Shown here in pieces: positions 56,002-64,000 of a stretch of 64,000 bases of DNA. The notes beneath the pieces are model-generated. The model was not told the origin of the DNA. It worked only from the letters and a program-made list of their open reading frames with translations, and did no database searches. Numbering within the stretch: position 1 is the stretch's first letter; each line of letters begins with the position of its first letter. The stretch covers positions 1 to 64,000 of the forward strand of contig JBDUDK010000145.1 in the NCBI GenBank assembly GCA_040002995.1. The letters are read 5' to 3'. Source of the DNA: JBDUDK01 sp040002995 (lineage in GTDB: Bacteria > Actinomycetota > Acidimicrobiia > Acidimicrobiales > Ilumatobacteraceae). A program made the translations under genes and the position numbers.

Positions 56002-57284
56002 CGGCGCGTGCCCCGAGCGAGCGTGGCCCCGCCGAGATACGCCGCGGTCTCCCCGAGGTCTTCCTCGATGCGCAGCAGCTGGTTGTACTTGGCAACACGA
56101 TCGGATCGAGCGGGGGCGCCCGCCTTGATCTGCCCGCAGTTGGTGGCCACCGCGAGATCAGCGATAGTGGTGTCTTCGGTCTCGCCGGAGCGATGCGACA
56201 TCACCGCCGTATACGCGCTGCGGTGCGCGAGGGCGACCGTTTCAAGGGTCTCGGAGAGCGTGCCAATCTGGTTCACCTTCACCAGGATCGAGTTGGCGAC
56301 GCCGCGCTCGATACCCATCGACAAGCGCTCGACGTTCGTGACGAACAGATCATCACCGACGAGTTGGACACGGTCGCCGAGCGCCTTCGTGAGCGCCGTC
56401 CAGCCGTCCCAATCGTCCTCGGCCATGCCGTCCTCGATAGACACGATCGGATACTGGTCACAAAGCGCCACCCAGAAGTCGACCATCTGATCGCTGTCGA
56501 GCTCGCGATCCTCGCCGGCGAGCACGTAGCGCCCGCCCTTGTAGAACTCGCTGGCCGCGGGGTCGACTGCGATCGCGATCTCTCCGCCTGGCTTGTAGCC
56601 CGCTCCCTCGATCGCTTCGATGAGCACCTTCACCGCGTCTTCGTTCGACGCGAGGTTGGGCGCGAAACCGCCTTCATCGCCAACCGCCGTGGAGAGGCCC
56701 CGCTCGTGGAGCACGCGCTTCAGCGTGTGGTACGTCTCGACTCCCCAACGCATCGCCTCGCTGAACGACGCCGCGCCCACAGGCACGATCATGAATTCCT
56801 GCAGATCGATCGAGTTGTCGGCGTGGACGCCACCGTTGATCACGTTCATCATCGGCACGGGCAACACGTACGCGTTGGGACCGCCGATGTAGCGGTAGAG
56901 AGGAAGGTCGACTTCATCGGCCGCCGCTTTGGCCACCGCCAGTGACACCCCGAGTATGGCGTTGGCCCCGAGGCGCGCCTTGTTGTCGGTGCCATCGAGA
57001 TCGACGAGTATCCGATCGACGAGACGCTGCTCGAGCGCATCGACGCCTTCGAGAGTGTCGGCGATCTCGCCGTTGACATTGGCGACCGCCGTGGCCACGC
57101 CTTTGCCCAGGTAGCGGGCACCACCGTCGCGGAGCTCGACGGCCTCGTGCTCACCCGTCGATGCGCCCGACGGCACGATGGCCCGGCCGGTGGCGCCGGA
57201 ATCGAGCACGACTTCGACTTCCACCGTGGGATTGCCACGGGAGTCGAGCACCTCGCGGCCAATAACGATGTCGATCTCGCTCAC
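55998..57284 (-). CDS. eno: Enolase
   Basis: A 428-residue glycolytic enolase interconverting 2-phosphoglycerate and phosphoenolpyruvate. Seen: VLDSRGNPTVEVEV, PSGASTGEHEAVELRDG, the GDEGGFAPN loop, metal ligands in IAVDPAASEFYKGG and SIEDGMAEDDW, catalytic lysine region ILVKVNQIGTLSET, and SHRSGETEDTTIADL. The GTG at 57284 gives the standard length. Upstream of ftsB with coupled translation; divergent from helD with an 81-base gap. Confidence 0.97.
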   Translation of the reverse strand: MSEIDIVIGREVLDSRGNPTVEVEVVLDSGATGRAIVPSGASTGEHEAVELRDGGARYLGKGVATAVANVNGEIADTLEGVDALEQRLVDRILVDLDGTDNKARLGANAILGVSLAVAKAAADEVDLPLYRYIGGPNAYVLPVPMMNVINGGVHADNSIDLQEFMIVPVGAASFSEAMRWGVETYHTLKRVLHERGLSTAVGDEGGFAPNLASNEDAVKVLIEAIEGAGYKPGGEIAIAVDPAASEFYKGGRYVLAGEDRELDSDQMVDFWVALCDQYPIVSIEDGMAEDDWDGWTALTKALGDRVQLVGDDLFVTNVERLSMGIERGVANSILVKVNQIGTLSETLETVALAHRSAYTAVMSHRSGETEDTTIADLAVATNCGQIKAGAPARSDRVAKYNQLLRIEEDLGETAAYLGGATLARGTRR

Positions 57285-57365
57285 GGTGTTGGACACCGTA
57301 GTTGGCCCGATGCGTTGAGGTCTGGACGCCTCGGCCGACGGTAACCTCGCAAACCCCCCGCCGCT

Positions 57366-59339
57366 ATGACGAACGAACTCTTCCCCGACCTCGATGCCGA
57401 ACAGGCGTGGCTCGAACACGCCCGTCGTTGCCGCGCGTCGATGCTCGCCCGACTACGTCCGCTGCTCGTCTCAACCGTCGGTGCGGACGAGTTCACCGAC
57501 GAGTTCGTTCAGTACATCGCGCGCATGCAAGTCGACGACCTCGACGACCCGCGAGCTGCGAACTTTTTTGGACGCATCGACACCGAAACGAGTGAGCGCT
57601 TCCACATCGGGCGCAGACACATCGAAGGTGATGAGCGTGAGCCAGTGGTGATCGACTGGCGGGCCGACATCGCCGCGCCGTTCTATCGAGCCACCGTCGA
57701 GGACACGTTCGGTCTGAAGCTCCGGCGCCGGTTCACGCTCGAGAACGATCGGATCGTCGCCTACCAGGACGATCATCTCGACGACCCGAACGCGGTCGGT
57801 GCCGGAGGTATCCCCGATCCGGTGCTGGCCGAAATCGGTGCCGCCCGAACCGGCGCGATGCGCGACATCGTCGCCACGATCCAGGCCGAGCAGGACCGCG
57901 TGATCCGCCGGCCGATCCACGGCTGCCTCATCGTCCAGGGCGGTCCCGGCACGGGGAAGACCGCGGTCGGTCTGCATCGCGCCGCGTACCTCCTGTTCGA
58001 ACACCGAGTCGCGCTGAGCCGTCAGGGCGTGCTCGTCGTGGGACCCAACCGCGTGTTCCTCGACTACATCTCCCACGTGTTGCCCTCGCTGGGTGAGCGG
58101 GCCGTGCAGCAACGCACGATCGGCGACCTCGCCACGCCATCGGTCACCGTGGAGGGGATCGACGACGACGCGATCTCGCGCATCAAGGGCGACGCGCGGA
58201 TGGCGCTCGTGATCGAACGGGCCGCGGTCACCGCCGTCACCGTCGCCAAGGAAACGCTGCGCGTCGGTGTCGGGTCGCGTTCGATCGTGGTGACGCCCGA
58301 GCTCGTGCAGGGTTGGGTCGACGCGGCCCTCGCCAGCCGGCAACCCCTCAACCGGCGACGCCAGGCGTTTCGTGCGCTTGCGCTACAGGAGCTGGCGCGG
58401 GGCGCGCCCGGCGGTGAGGATCAGGTACGCGCCAACGCCGCGCTCAAGACACTGCTCGACCGCAGCTGGCCCGTCGTGAAGGCCCGCGCGCTCATCGAGC
58501 GCATCCTCGGCAACGCGGACGCGCTGGCGGCGGCGGCGCACGGGATCCTCGATCCCGCGGAGCAGGCGTTGATCGTGCGGCGCCGGAAGCGCTGGACGAC
58601 CGCCGATCTTCCGCTCCTCGATGAGGCCACCGGCGTGGTCGAAGGTCCGCCCGCCACGTACGGCCACATCGTCGTCGACGAGGCGCAGGACCTGTCGGCG
58701 ATGGGACTGAGGATGCTTGCCCGCCGCTGCCCGTCGGGCTCGTTCACGGTGCTCGGCGACCTCGCGCAGTCGACCGCCCCCGCGGGCCACACGCACTGGT
58801 CCGACGTCGCCGCGCAACTCGCGCCCGCGGGCGATGCCTCGATCGAACAGCTCACAATCGGCTACCGCGTGCCGGGCCCGATCCTCGAGATGGCGAACCG
58901 TCTGCTGCCGGCCACCGGCGTTGTCGTGGGCGCCAGCCGTTCCGCTCGACTCGATGGTGAGCCGCCGCACGTGGTGTTCGGAACCGACAGCGAAACCGTG
59001 GCCGCCGCCGTCGCAGCCGACAAGCGCCGGCACCCACTGACCGGTGTGATCGTGCCGCGAGAGCGTTTTGCCGGCATCGTCGCCGCGCTCGAAGAGTACG
59101 CGCTCACCGCAGTCGGTCGTCTCACCGACCTTGGTCCCCACGATGTGCCGCTGTTCGCCGCCGCCGACGCGAAGGGCCTCGAGTTCGACGCCGTTGTCGT
59201 CGTCGATCCGACGGCGATCCTCGGCGATTCACCGATCGGGGCGCGCCTGCTCTACGTCGCGATGACCCGCGCCGTACAACGGCTCACGCTCATCACCGAC
59301 GGGCCGCTTCCAGCGGTGCTCACCGATGAGCGGTCTTGA
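57366..59339 (+). CDS. HelD-like RNA polymerase-associated helicase-fold ATPase
   Basis: A 657-residue UvrD/Rep-type superfamily 1 ATPase with HelD features: N-terminal helical arm (residues about 1-70), RFHIGRRHIEGDEREPVVID, DWRADIAAPFYRAT, Walker A GGPGTGKT (192-199), VVDEAQDLSAMGL (Walker B) and C-terminal AKGLEFDAVVVVDPTAIL. HelD proteins bind RNA polymerase and pry it off DNA/RNA; the actinobacterial class II form is about 750 residues, so this one is on the short side. Its last 20 bases overlap the convergent mazG gene. Confidence 0.85.
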   Translation: MTNELFPDLDAEQAWLEHARRCRASMLARLRPLLVSTVGADEFTDEFVQYIARMQVDDLDDPRAANFFGRIDTETSERFHIGRRHIEGDEREPVVIDWRADIAAPFYRATVEDTFGLKLRRRFTLENDRIVAYQDDHLDDPNAVGAGGIPDPVLAEIGAARTGAMRDIVATIQAEQDRVIRRPIHGCLIVQGGPGTGKTAVGLHRAAYLLFEHRVALSRQGVLVVGPNRVFLDYISHVLPSLGERAVQQRTIGDLATPSVTVEGIDDDAISRIKGDARMALVIERAAVTAVTVAKETLRVGVGSRSIVVTPELVQGWVDAALASRQPLNRRRQAFRALALQELARGAPGGEDQVRANAALKTLLDRSWPVVKARALIERILGNADALAAAAHGILDPAEQALIVRRRKRWTTADLPLLDEATGVVEGPPATYGHIVVDEAQDLSAMGLRMLARRCPSGSFTVLGDLAQSTAPAGHTHWSDVAAQLAPAGDASIEQLTIGYRVPGPILEMANRLLPATGVVVGASRSARLDGEPPHVVFGTDSETVAAAVAADKRRHPLTGVIVPRERFAGIVAALEEYALTAVGRLTDLGPHDVPLFAAADAKGLEFDAVVVVDPTAILGDSPIGARLLYVAMTRAVQRLTLITDGPLPAVLTDERS

Positions 59340-60762
59340 CTTCGTCCCACAGCCCGTCGAGCTCACTCAGATCGAGCGTGGTCAACTCGAGCCCGCGTCC
59401 CGCCGCGAGCCGCTCGACCCCGACGAACCGCTCCCGGAATTTCGCGGTGGCGGCCCGGAGTGCAGCCTCGGGATCGACGCGGACGTGACGGGCCACGTTC
59501 GTCACCGCGAACAGCAGATCGCCGAGTTCGTCGGCGATCGCCTTCGCGTCGCCTGACTCGATCACGGCCGCGAGCTCTGCGGTTTCCTCGGTCACCTTCG
59601 GGAAGGCGCCGTGTACATCGGCCCAATCGAAGCCGACGGATGCGGCCTTTTTCTGCACCTTCGTGGCGTAGAGCAACGACGGCAAGTTGCCGGCGATGCC
59701 ATCCATCAGCGACGACGTGCCCTTCTCGAGCTTCTTGATCTGCTCCCAGTTCGTGACCACCTCCGACGCGGTGTCGGCCTCGACGCTGCCGAACACGTGG
59801 GGATGGCGGCGAACGAGCTTGTCGTGAATGCCTCTCGCGATGTCGGCGATCGTGAACTGGCCGGTCTCCGATCCGAGGACGGAGTGGAAGAAGATCTGGA
59901 ACAGCAGGTCGCCGAGCTCGTCGGCGAGGTGTTCGTAGGTCGTCTCGTTCGCCGGATCGAGGGCGTCGATCGCCTCGAGCACCTCGTAGGTCTCTTCGAG
60001 CAGATGGCGCGTAAGGGTCTGGTGCGATTGCTCGCGGTCCCACGGACAGCGAACCCGCAACGTTCGGACCAGTTCGTGGAACCGCACGAGCTCCGCGCCG
60101 ACCGGAACTGCGAGTGAAGGGATCCACAACGTCGTGAGGTGATCGGGTGCGAACGATCGATCGAGGTCGGCCCACGCCACGTCGAACACTCTCTGATCGG
60201 CCAGACCGAGGTTTTGGAGCACCGTGACGACGGGTCCGTCATCGCCGTCGACATCGTCGACCGAGAGTTTGATCTCGGAGAGCACGTCGTGGCTGTCACA
60301 CTGGGCCACGAGCAATGGACCGCGTTCGCCCGCTGCCTCGATCGCGAAATCGCGCCCGTCGACGAGGCGGACACCCACCGCCACGGGGTCGACGCGCAAC
60401 GCGGCCCACGCCAGGTCGAGGTATGACACACCGGCGACGATCTCGACCTCGACCCGTTCGTCGTTCGACAACAGCGCGACCGTCCGCTCGGCGACGAGGG
60501 CCGAGCCGGGCACCGCGTACAAGACATCACCGTGTTCTCGCGCGGCGTCGACGAGACGCTCGACGATCGTCGCGTAAACTTCGTCGAGGTAGTCGACCTC
60601 CTCGTAGAGATCGTCGAACGCGATCGCCGGTGCGACGACCCCGGCCGAGGGATGCCGCGCCGTGCGCACGAAGCGCTGCGGGATACGTTCGATGGCGGCG
60701 AGCGCGTCGGCGGTCACCAGCCCGGGCCCGGCCGGGCCGAGGCCGACAACGACGATCTTCAT
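59320..60762 (-). CDS. mazG: YabN-like tetrapyrrole-methylase-fold/MazG nucleoside triphosphate pyrophosphohydrolase
   Basis: A 480-residue two-domain protein. Residues about 1-215 have the SAM-dependent tetrapyrrole methylase fold (VVVGLGPAGPGLVTADAL; YAVPGSALVAERTV). The remainder is MazG-type, with two units: LLEETYEVLEAIDALDPANE and VTEETAELAAVIESGDAK, with EExxE metal ligands and DELGDLLF twice. MazG hydrolyses (d)NTPs. This is the arrangement of Bacillus YabN. The ATG at 60762 overlaps the parvulin gene stop. Last gene of an mfd-parvulin-mazG transcript. Confidence 0.9.
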   Translation of the reverse strand: MKIVVVGLGPAGPGLVTADALAAIERIPQRFVRTARHPSAGVVAPAIAFDDLYEEVDYLDEVYATIVERLVDAAREHGDVLYAVPGSALVAERTVALLSNDERVEVEIVAGVSYLDLAWAALRVDPVAVGVRLVDGRDFAIEAAGERGPLLVAQCDSHDVLSEIKLSVDDVDGDDGPVVTVLQNLGLADQRVFDVAWADLDRSFAPDHLTTLWIPSLAVPVGAELVRFHELVRTLRVRCPWDREQSHQTLTRHLLEETYEVLEAIDALDPANETTYEHLADELGDLLFQIFFHSVLGSETGQFTIADIARGIHDKLVRRHPHVFGSVEADTASEVVTNWEQIKKLEKGTSSLMDGIAGNLPSLLYATKVQKKAASVGFDWADVHGAFPKVTEETAELAAVIESGDAKAIADELGDLLFAVTNVARHVRVDPEAALRAATAKFRERFVGVERLAAGRGLELTTLDLSELDGLWDEVKTAHR

Positions 60763-61781
60763 TTGACGGGGATGTCGGCGGTGCCAGTCGTGGTCGCGAC
60801 GACCGACGACGTCTTGGCGTCCCACTCGCCGTAGCGCGGGTCGACGGTGATCTGGGCCTTCGCCAGCGCGTCTTTCTGCCAGGCCGTGAACTTGTCGTTG
60901 CCTTTGCTGAGGAGTGTGTTCTTCACGGCTGCTTTGGCGTCATTGAACAGCACGTCTTCGACCTTCGTCACGAGGATTATGTGGAAGCCGTACTGGCTCT
61001 GGACCGGGTCGGTCGGCACACCCACCGTCGCGGCGTCGGCCGCGGCGGCGAACTCCCCGATATAGCTCGAGTCGATCTCGTCCTTGGTCTGGCAGGTGCC
61101 GTCGGCCTGGTTGCGCAGCTCGCCCCCGTTGGCTCCTGACCCGGTGTCAATGGATTTCGCCTTGGCGATGGTGGCGAAGTCCTCTCCCGTCTTCAATTGA
61201 CCTTCGATCTGGGTTGCCTCGTCGAGGGTCGCCACCAGAATGTGGCTCAAACACCGGCGGCTGTAGGGCGTGGAGTCGGCGGCGAACGCCGCCTGCAGCG
61301 CGGCGTCGTCGAGCGATGTCACCCCGGCGTAGTGCAAACGGAGTTGGATGACCTCGCTCCACGCAAGGGTCTGGCGGTCACGGAAGTTCTTGGGAAACTT
61401 CGCCCACACCGCGTCGCCTCCGAATCGCTCTGCCGCGATGCGTGCGCCTTCGGTGGCCGCGCTGGGGCTGATGGCGACCTTCTGGGCGGCCAGTTCCTCG
61501 TGGATGAGCTCGTAGTCGATCTCGAAGCCGATCGTCTGACGAACGAACTCGGCGTTCAGCGACCCCTCAGAGGTGCCCTGCACCGTGATCTGGGTGGCGA
61601 TGGCCGTCGCGAAGTCGACGTTGTCGCTGTACGCCTTCAGATCGTCTTCGAACGATGACCGGGAGCGGGCGTGGCCGTTGGTGGAAAAGGCGTCGGTGCT
61701 CGTGGTGCCCGAGCCGGATCCGCACGCGCTCATAAGCGTGAGCGCGAGCGCGCCACATAAAAGGGGGAGAGATCGATTCAC
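60759..61781 (-). CDS. Parvulin-type peptidyl-prolyl isomerase lipoprotein (PrsA/SurA-like)
   Basis: A 340-residue exported lipoprotein with lipobox LMSAC (Cys20), a helical SurA_N-like region (about 40-175) and a parvulin domain (about 180-290: CLSHILVATLDEATQIEGQL, GSGANGGELRNQADG, GFHIILVTKVEDV). It assists folding of exported proteins at the outer face of the membrane. The GTG start overlaps the mfd stop and its stop overlaps mazG, so the three are co-translated. Confidence 0.88.
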   Translation of the reverse strand: MNRSLPLLCGALALTLMSACGSGSGTTSTDAFSTNGHARSRSSFEDDLKAYSDNVDFATAIATQITVQGTSEGSLNAEFVRQTIGFEIDYELIHEELAAQKVAISPSAATEGARIAAERFGGDAVWAKFPKNFRDRQTLAWSEVIQLRLHYAGVTSLDDAALQAAFAADSTPYSRRCLSHILVATLDEATQIEGQLKTGEDFATIAKAKSIDTGSGANGGELRNQADGTCQTKDEIDSSYIGEFAAAADAATVGVPTDPVQSQYGFHIILVTKVEDVLFNDAKAAVKNTLLSKGNDKFTAWQKDALAKAQITVDPRYGEWDAKTSSVVATTTGTADIPVK

Positions 61782-64000
61782 GCTGGCGACGATACCGTTT
61801 CGGGGGTGGGGGGGATCAGGTCAGCCAGGAGAGCAACGAGCTGATCGGCGGCGTTTACACCCCGTTTCAGCGGGACGACCAACTGCCCTTGCTCCTCCTT
61901 GTAGACGGCGTCTCGCGCCAGCCTTCGCAGCCGAATTGTTGCGCTTGTCTTCAACCACAGCGGAGCGAGCCGGGCACCTCCGGACGTGATCGAAATGTCT
62001 CGAATTCCGGTCCGGAAGCACTCGGCGCGCAGGTGGCCCACACCGAGAAGCGCGGCGGCGGGTTCCGGCACCGGGCCGTAGCGGTCCTCCCATTCGGCGC
62101 GGATGTCGTCGACCTCCGCGTGTGTCGTAACAGCGGCCAGACGGCGGTAGGCCTCGAGGCGCAACTCCTCCTTACCGACGTAGTCCTTCGGGAGATGGGC
62201 GTCGACCGGGACGTCGAGCTTGACCTCGGCCGGCGGTCGCACCTCTTCGCCTTTCATCTCTGCGACCGCCTCGTTCACCATCTGGCAATACAGGTCGTAG
62301 CCGACCGCGGCGATGTGGCCCGACTGGCTCTCGCCGAGCAGATTGCCGGCGCCGCGTATCTCGAGGTCGCGCATGGCGATCTTGAACCCCGAGCCGAGCT
62401 CGGTGGCCTCACCGATCGTGCGGAGGCGCTCGTAGGCCTCCTCGGTGAGCGTGCGGTCGGGCGGATGGAAGAGATACGCGTAGGCGCGTTGGCCGGCGCG
62501 TCCGACGCGGCCCCGCAACTGGTGCAATTGCCCGAGACCAAGCAGATCGGCCCGCTCGACCACGAGCGTGTTCACCGTCGGCATGTCGATCCCTGACTCG
62601 ATGATCGTCGTGCACACCAACACGTCGTACTGGCCTTGCCAGAAGTCGACGACGACCTGCTCGAGGCTGCTCTCGTCCATCTGGCCGTGAGCCACCGCGA
62701 CACGCGCCTCGGGAACAAGGGCGCGAAGCCGCTCGGCCTGCTCATCGATCGAGCGCACGCGATTGTGTACGTAGAAAACCTGACCCTCACGAAGCAATTC
62801 GCGCTTGACCGCCTCGGCCACGGCGCGCTCGTCGAACTCGCCGACGTAGGTGAGGATCGGTTGACGGTCGGCGGGCGGTGTGTTGAGCAACGTGAGGTCG
62901 CGGATACCCGTGAGGCTCATCTCGAGTGTGCGCGGGATGGGCGTCGCCGTGAGCGTCAACACGTCGACGTCGGCTTTCAGTCGCTTCATCGCTTCCTTGT
63001 GCTGGACGCCGAAGCGCTGCTCCTCGTCGACGACGAGCAAGCCGAGATCTTTGAACGTCGTCTCGCCGTTGAGCAGCCGATGCGTGCCGATGACAACGTC
63101 GACCTCACCCGAGCGGATGCCGTCGGACACCTTGCGGGCCTCGCTGTTCGTGAGGAAGCGGCTCATCACTTCGACTCGGACGGGGAATCCCGCGAAACGT
63201 TCGCTGAACGTCTGGAGGTGCTGCTGCGCGAGCAATGTCGTAGGCACGAGTACCGCCGCCTGCTTGCCGTCCTGGATGCATTTGAAAACGGCGCGGATCG
63301 CGACCTCTGTCTTGCCGAATCCCACGTCGCCGCACACGAGGCGGTCCATCGGATGTTCGCTCTCCATGTCGGCCTTCACATCATTGATGGCCTTGAGCTG
63401 GTCCGGCGTCTCCATGTAGGCGAACGCATCTTCGAGCTCGGCCTGCCACGGCGTGTCGTTGGTGAACGCGTGGCCCGGCGCGTGCAGCCGCTTCTGGTAG
63501 AGCACAACCAGCTCTTGAGCGATCTCGCGGACGGCAGATCGCACTCGGCTCTTGGCCCGCGCGAAGTCGCTGCCCCCAAGGCGATGGAGCGCGGGCGCCT
63601 CGCCGCCGACGTAATGGCGCACCGCGTCGATCTGATCGCTCGGCACGTAGAGGCGGTCGCCGCCCTTGTACTCGAGCAGCAGGTAGTCGCGCTCGACACC
63701 GTCGATCGCCTGCTTCACCATTCCCGAGTAGCGACCGACGCCGTGTTGGTAGTGGACGATGTAGTCGCCGGGCTTCAGGTCCTCGAAAAAGCCGACCGCG
63801 TCGCGCGTGCGAGGGTGGCGCGGCCGGTAGGTGCGGCGGCGACCCGTGAGATCGGCCTCGGTGAGTACCGCAAGCGGAATCTGGTCGAGGACGAAGCCGC
63901 TTTGGATCGGCGCGACCACGATCGTCCCACCCAGTCGCATGGGATCGACGTCGATCGGAAGGTCGAGCTCACGATCGCGGAGTAGTCCGGCCAATCGAAC
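61778..64000 (-). CDS. mfd: Transcription-repair coupling factor Mfd (5' end beyond window)
   Basis: The C-terminal approximately 740 residues of Mfd, a DNA translocase that removes stalled RNA polymerase and recruits UvrA. The RNAP-interaction (CarD/RID) domain starts near DAVGFFEDLKPGDYIVHYQH. Helicase motifs follow: GDVGFGKTEVAIRA (I), DEEQRFG (II), TATPIPRT (III) and QLRGRVGRAGQRAYAYLF (VI), then the TRCF C-terminal domain. The gene runs off the right edge, so the UvrB-homology N-terminal part is not seen. The stop overlaps the parvulin gene GTG. Confidence 0.96.
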   Translation of the reverse strand, partial: VRLAGLLRDRELDLPIDVDPMRLGGTIVVAPIQSGFVLDQIPLAVLTEADLTGRRRTYRPRHPRTRDAVGFFEDLKPGDYIVHYQHGVGRYSGMVKQAIDGVERDYLLLEYKGGDRLYVPSDQIDAVRHYVGGEAPALHRLGGSDFARAKSRVRSAVREIAQELVVLYQKRLHAPGHAFTNDTPWQAELEDAFAYMETPDQLKAINDVKADMESEHPMDRLVCGDVGFGKTEVAIRAVFKCIQDGKQAAVLVPTTLLAQQHLQTFSERFAGFPVRVEVMSRFLTNSEARKVSDGIRSGEVDVVIGTHRLLNGETTFKDLGLLVVDEEQRFGVQHKEAMKRLKADVDVLTLTATPIPRTLEMSLTGIRDLTLLNTPPADRQPILTYVGEFDERAVAEAVKRELLREGQVFYVHNRVRSIDEQAERLRALVPEARVAVAHGQMDESSLEQVVVDFWQGQYDVLVCTTIIESGIDMPTVNTLVVERADLLGLGQLHQLRGRVGRAGQRAYAYLFHPPDRTLTEEAYERLRTIGEATELGSGFKIAMRDLEIRGAGNLLGESQSGHIAAVGYDLYCQMVNEAVAEMKGEEVRPPAEVKLDVPVDAHLPKDYVGKEELRLEAYRRLAAVTTHAEVDDIRAEWEDRYGPVPEPAAALLGVGHLRAECFRTGIRDISITSGGARLAPLWLKTSATIRLRRLARDAVYKEEQGQLVVPLKRGVNAADQLVALLADLIPPTPETVSSPA

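Noticed and set aside
62636..63985. Long open frame on the plus strand inside mfd
   Set aside because: Mirror of the mfd coding sequence typical for GC-rich DNA; no family features.

Overview
The window is GC-rich and densely coded. GTG starts are frequent, and many neighbouring genes overlap by 1-4 bases (ATGA/GTGA junctions). The gene content points to the Actinomycetota: a GuaB1-type GMP reductase, DUF501 next to Ppx/GppA, an actinobacterial HelD, F420-type and LLM flavoenzymes, and a SigE-like ECF sigma factor. The secreted protein at 35.0-36.7 kb carries GYWLVASDGG repeats that I associate with Acidimicrobiia, so an Acidimicrobiia-like organism is my best guess; this is inference, not proof. 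I see no tRNA, rRNA, CRISPR array, integrase or transposase. The left end holds two decayed gene remnants (topoisomerase IB and a RyR-domain gene) and the right end cuts mfd.

Layout. 0-0.9 kb: the remnants. 0.9-6.5 kb (+): an operon with an amidohydrolase, sulfite oxidase, persulfide dioxygenase fused to three rhodanese domains, a DksA/TraR zinc finger and a Cys-rich protein. This gives a plausible route from persulfide to sulfite to sulfate. 6.5-12.6 kb: flavin monooxygenase, VOC protein, cupredoxin lipoprotein, aminopeptidase N and a lipoprotein resembling part of a vanadium haloperoxidase.

12.6-32.2 kb is a nucleoside uptake and catabolism region. It holds a PfkB kinase, purine nucleoside phosphorylase, phosphohexo/pentomutase, Upp, DeoC, two aldehyde dehydrogenases (one half-length), adenosine deaminase, a RibD-like reductase, GuaB1, DeoA, Cdd and a complete BMP-family nucleoside ABC importer. 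Together these import nucleosides, deaminate and phosphorolyse them, salvage the bases, isomerise the pentose-1-phosphate, cleave deoxyribose-5-phosphate and oxidise the acetaldehyde.

32.4-36.7 kb: an MBOAT/SGNH O-acetylation pair, then a secreted repeat protein. 36.8-42.2 kb: acyl-CoA metabolism (carboxyltransferase, Nudix, two crotonases) with a 3Fe-4S-type ferredoxin and a GNAT. 42.2-43.7 kb: Ppx/GppA and DUF501. 43.9-53.8 kb: the accessory and small-subunit genes of a CO-dehydrogenase-like molybdenum hydroxylase (CoxG, MocA-like, split XdhC, CoxE, CoxD, CoxM, CoxS). These are interleaved with an NlpC/P60 protein, an SDR and a cyclophilin lipoprotein; the catalytic CoxL subunit is absent from the window. 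53.9-55.5 kb: an ECF sigma factor with a membrane-anchored partner. 55.6-64 kb: ftsB, eno, a divergent helD, then mfd-parvulin-mazG.

Intergenic DNA is short but contains several structured elements: long inverted repeats sharing the core CTCGAAACG at three loci, a perfect 25-nt repeat at two loci, interleaved inverted repeats (pseudoknot or switch topology) between deoA and guaB1, and alternative stems over the ribosome-binding site of the BMP lipoprotein gene.
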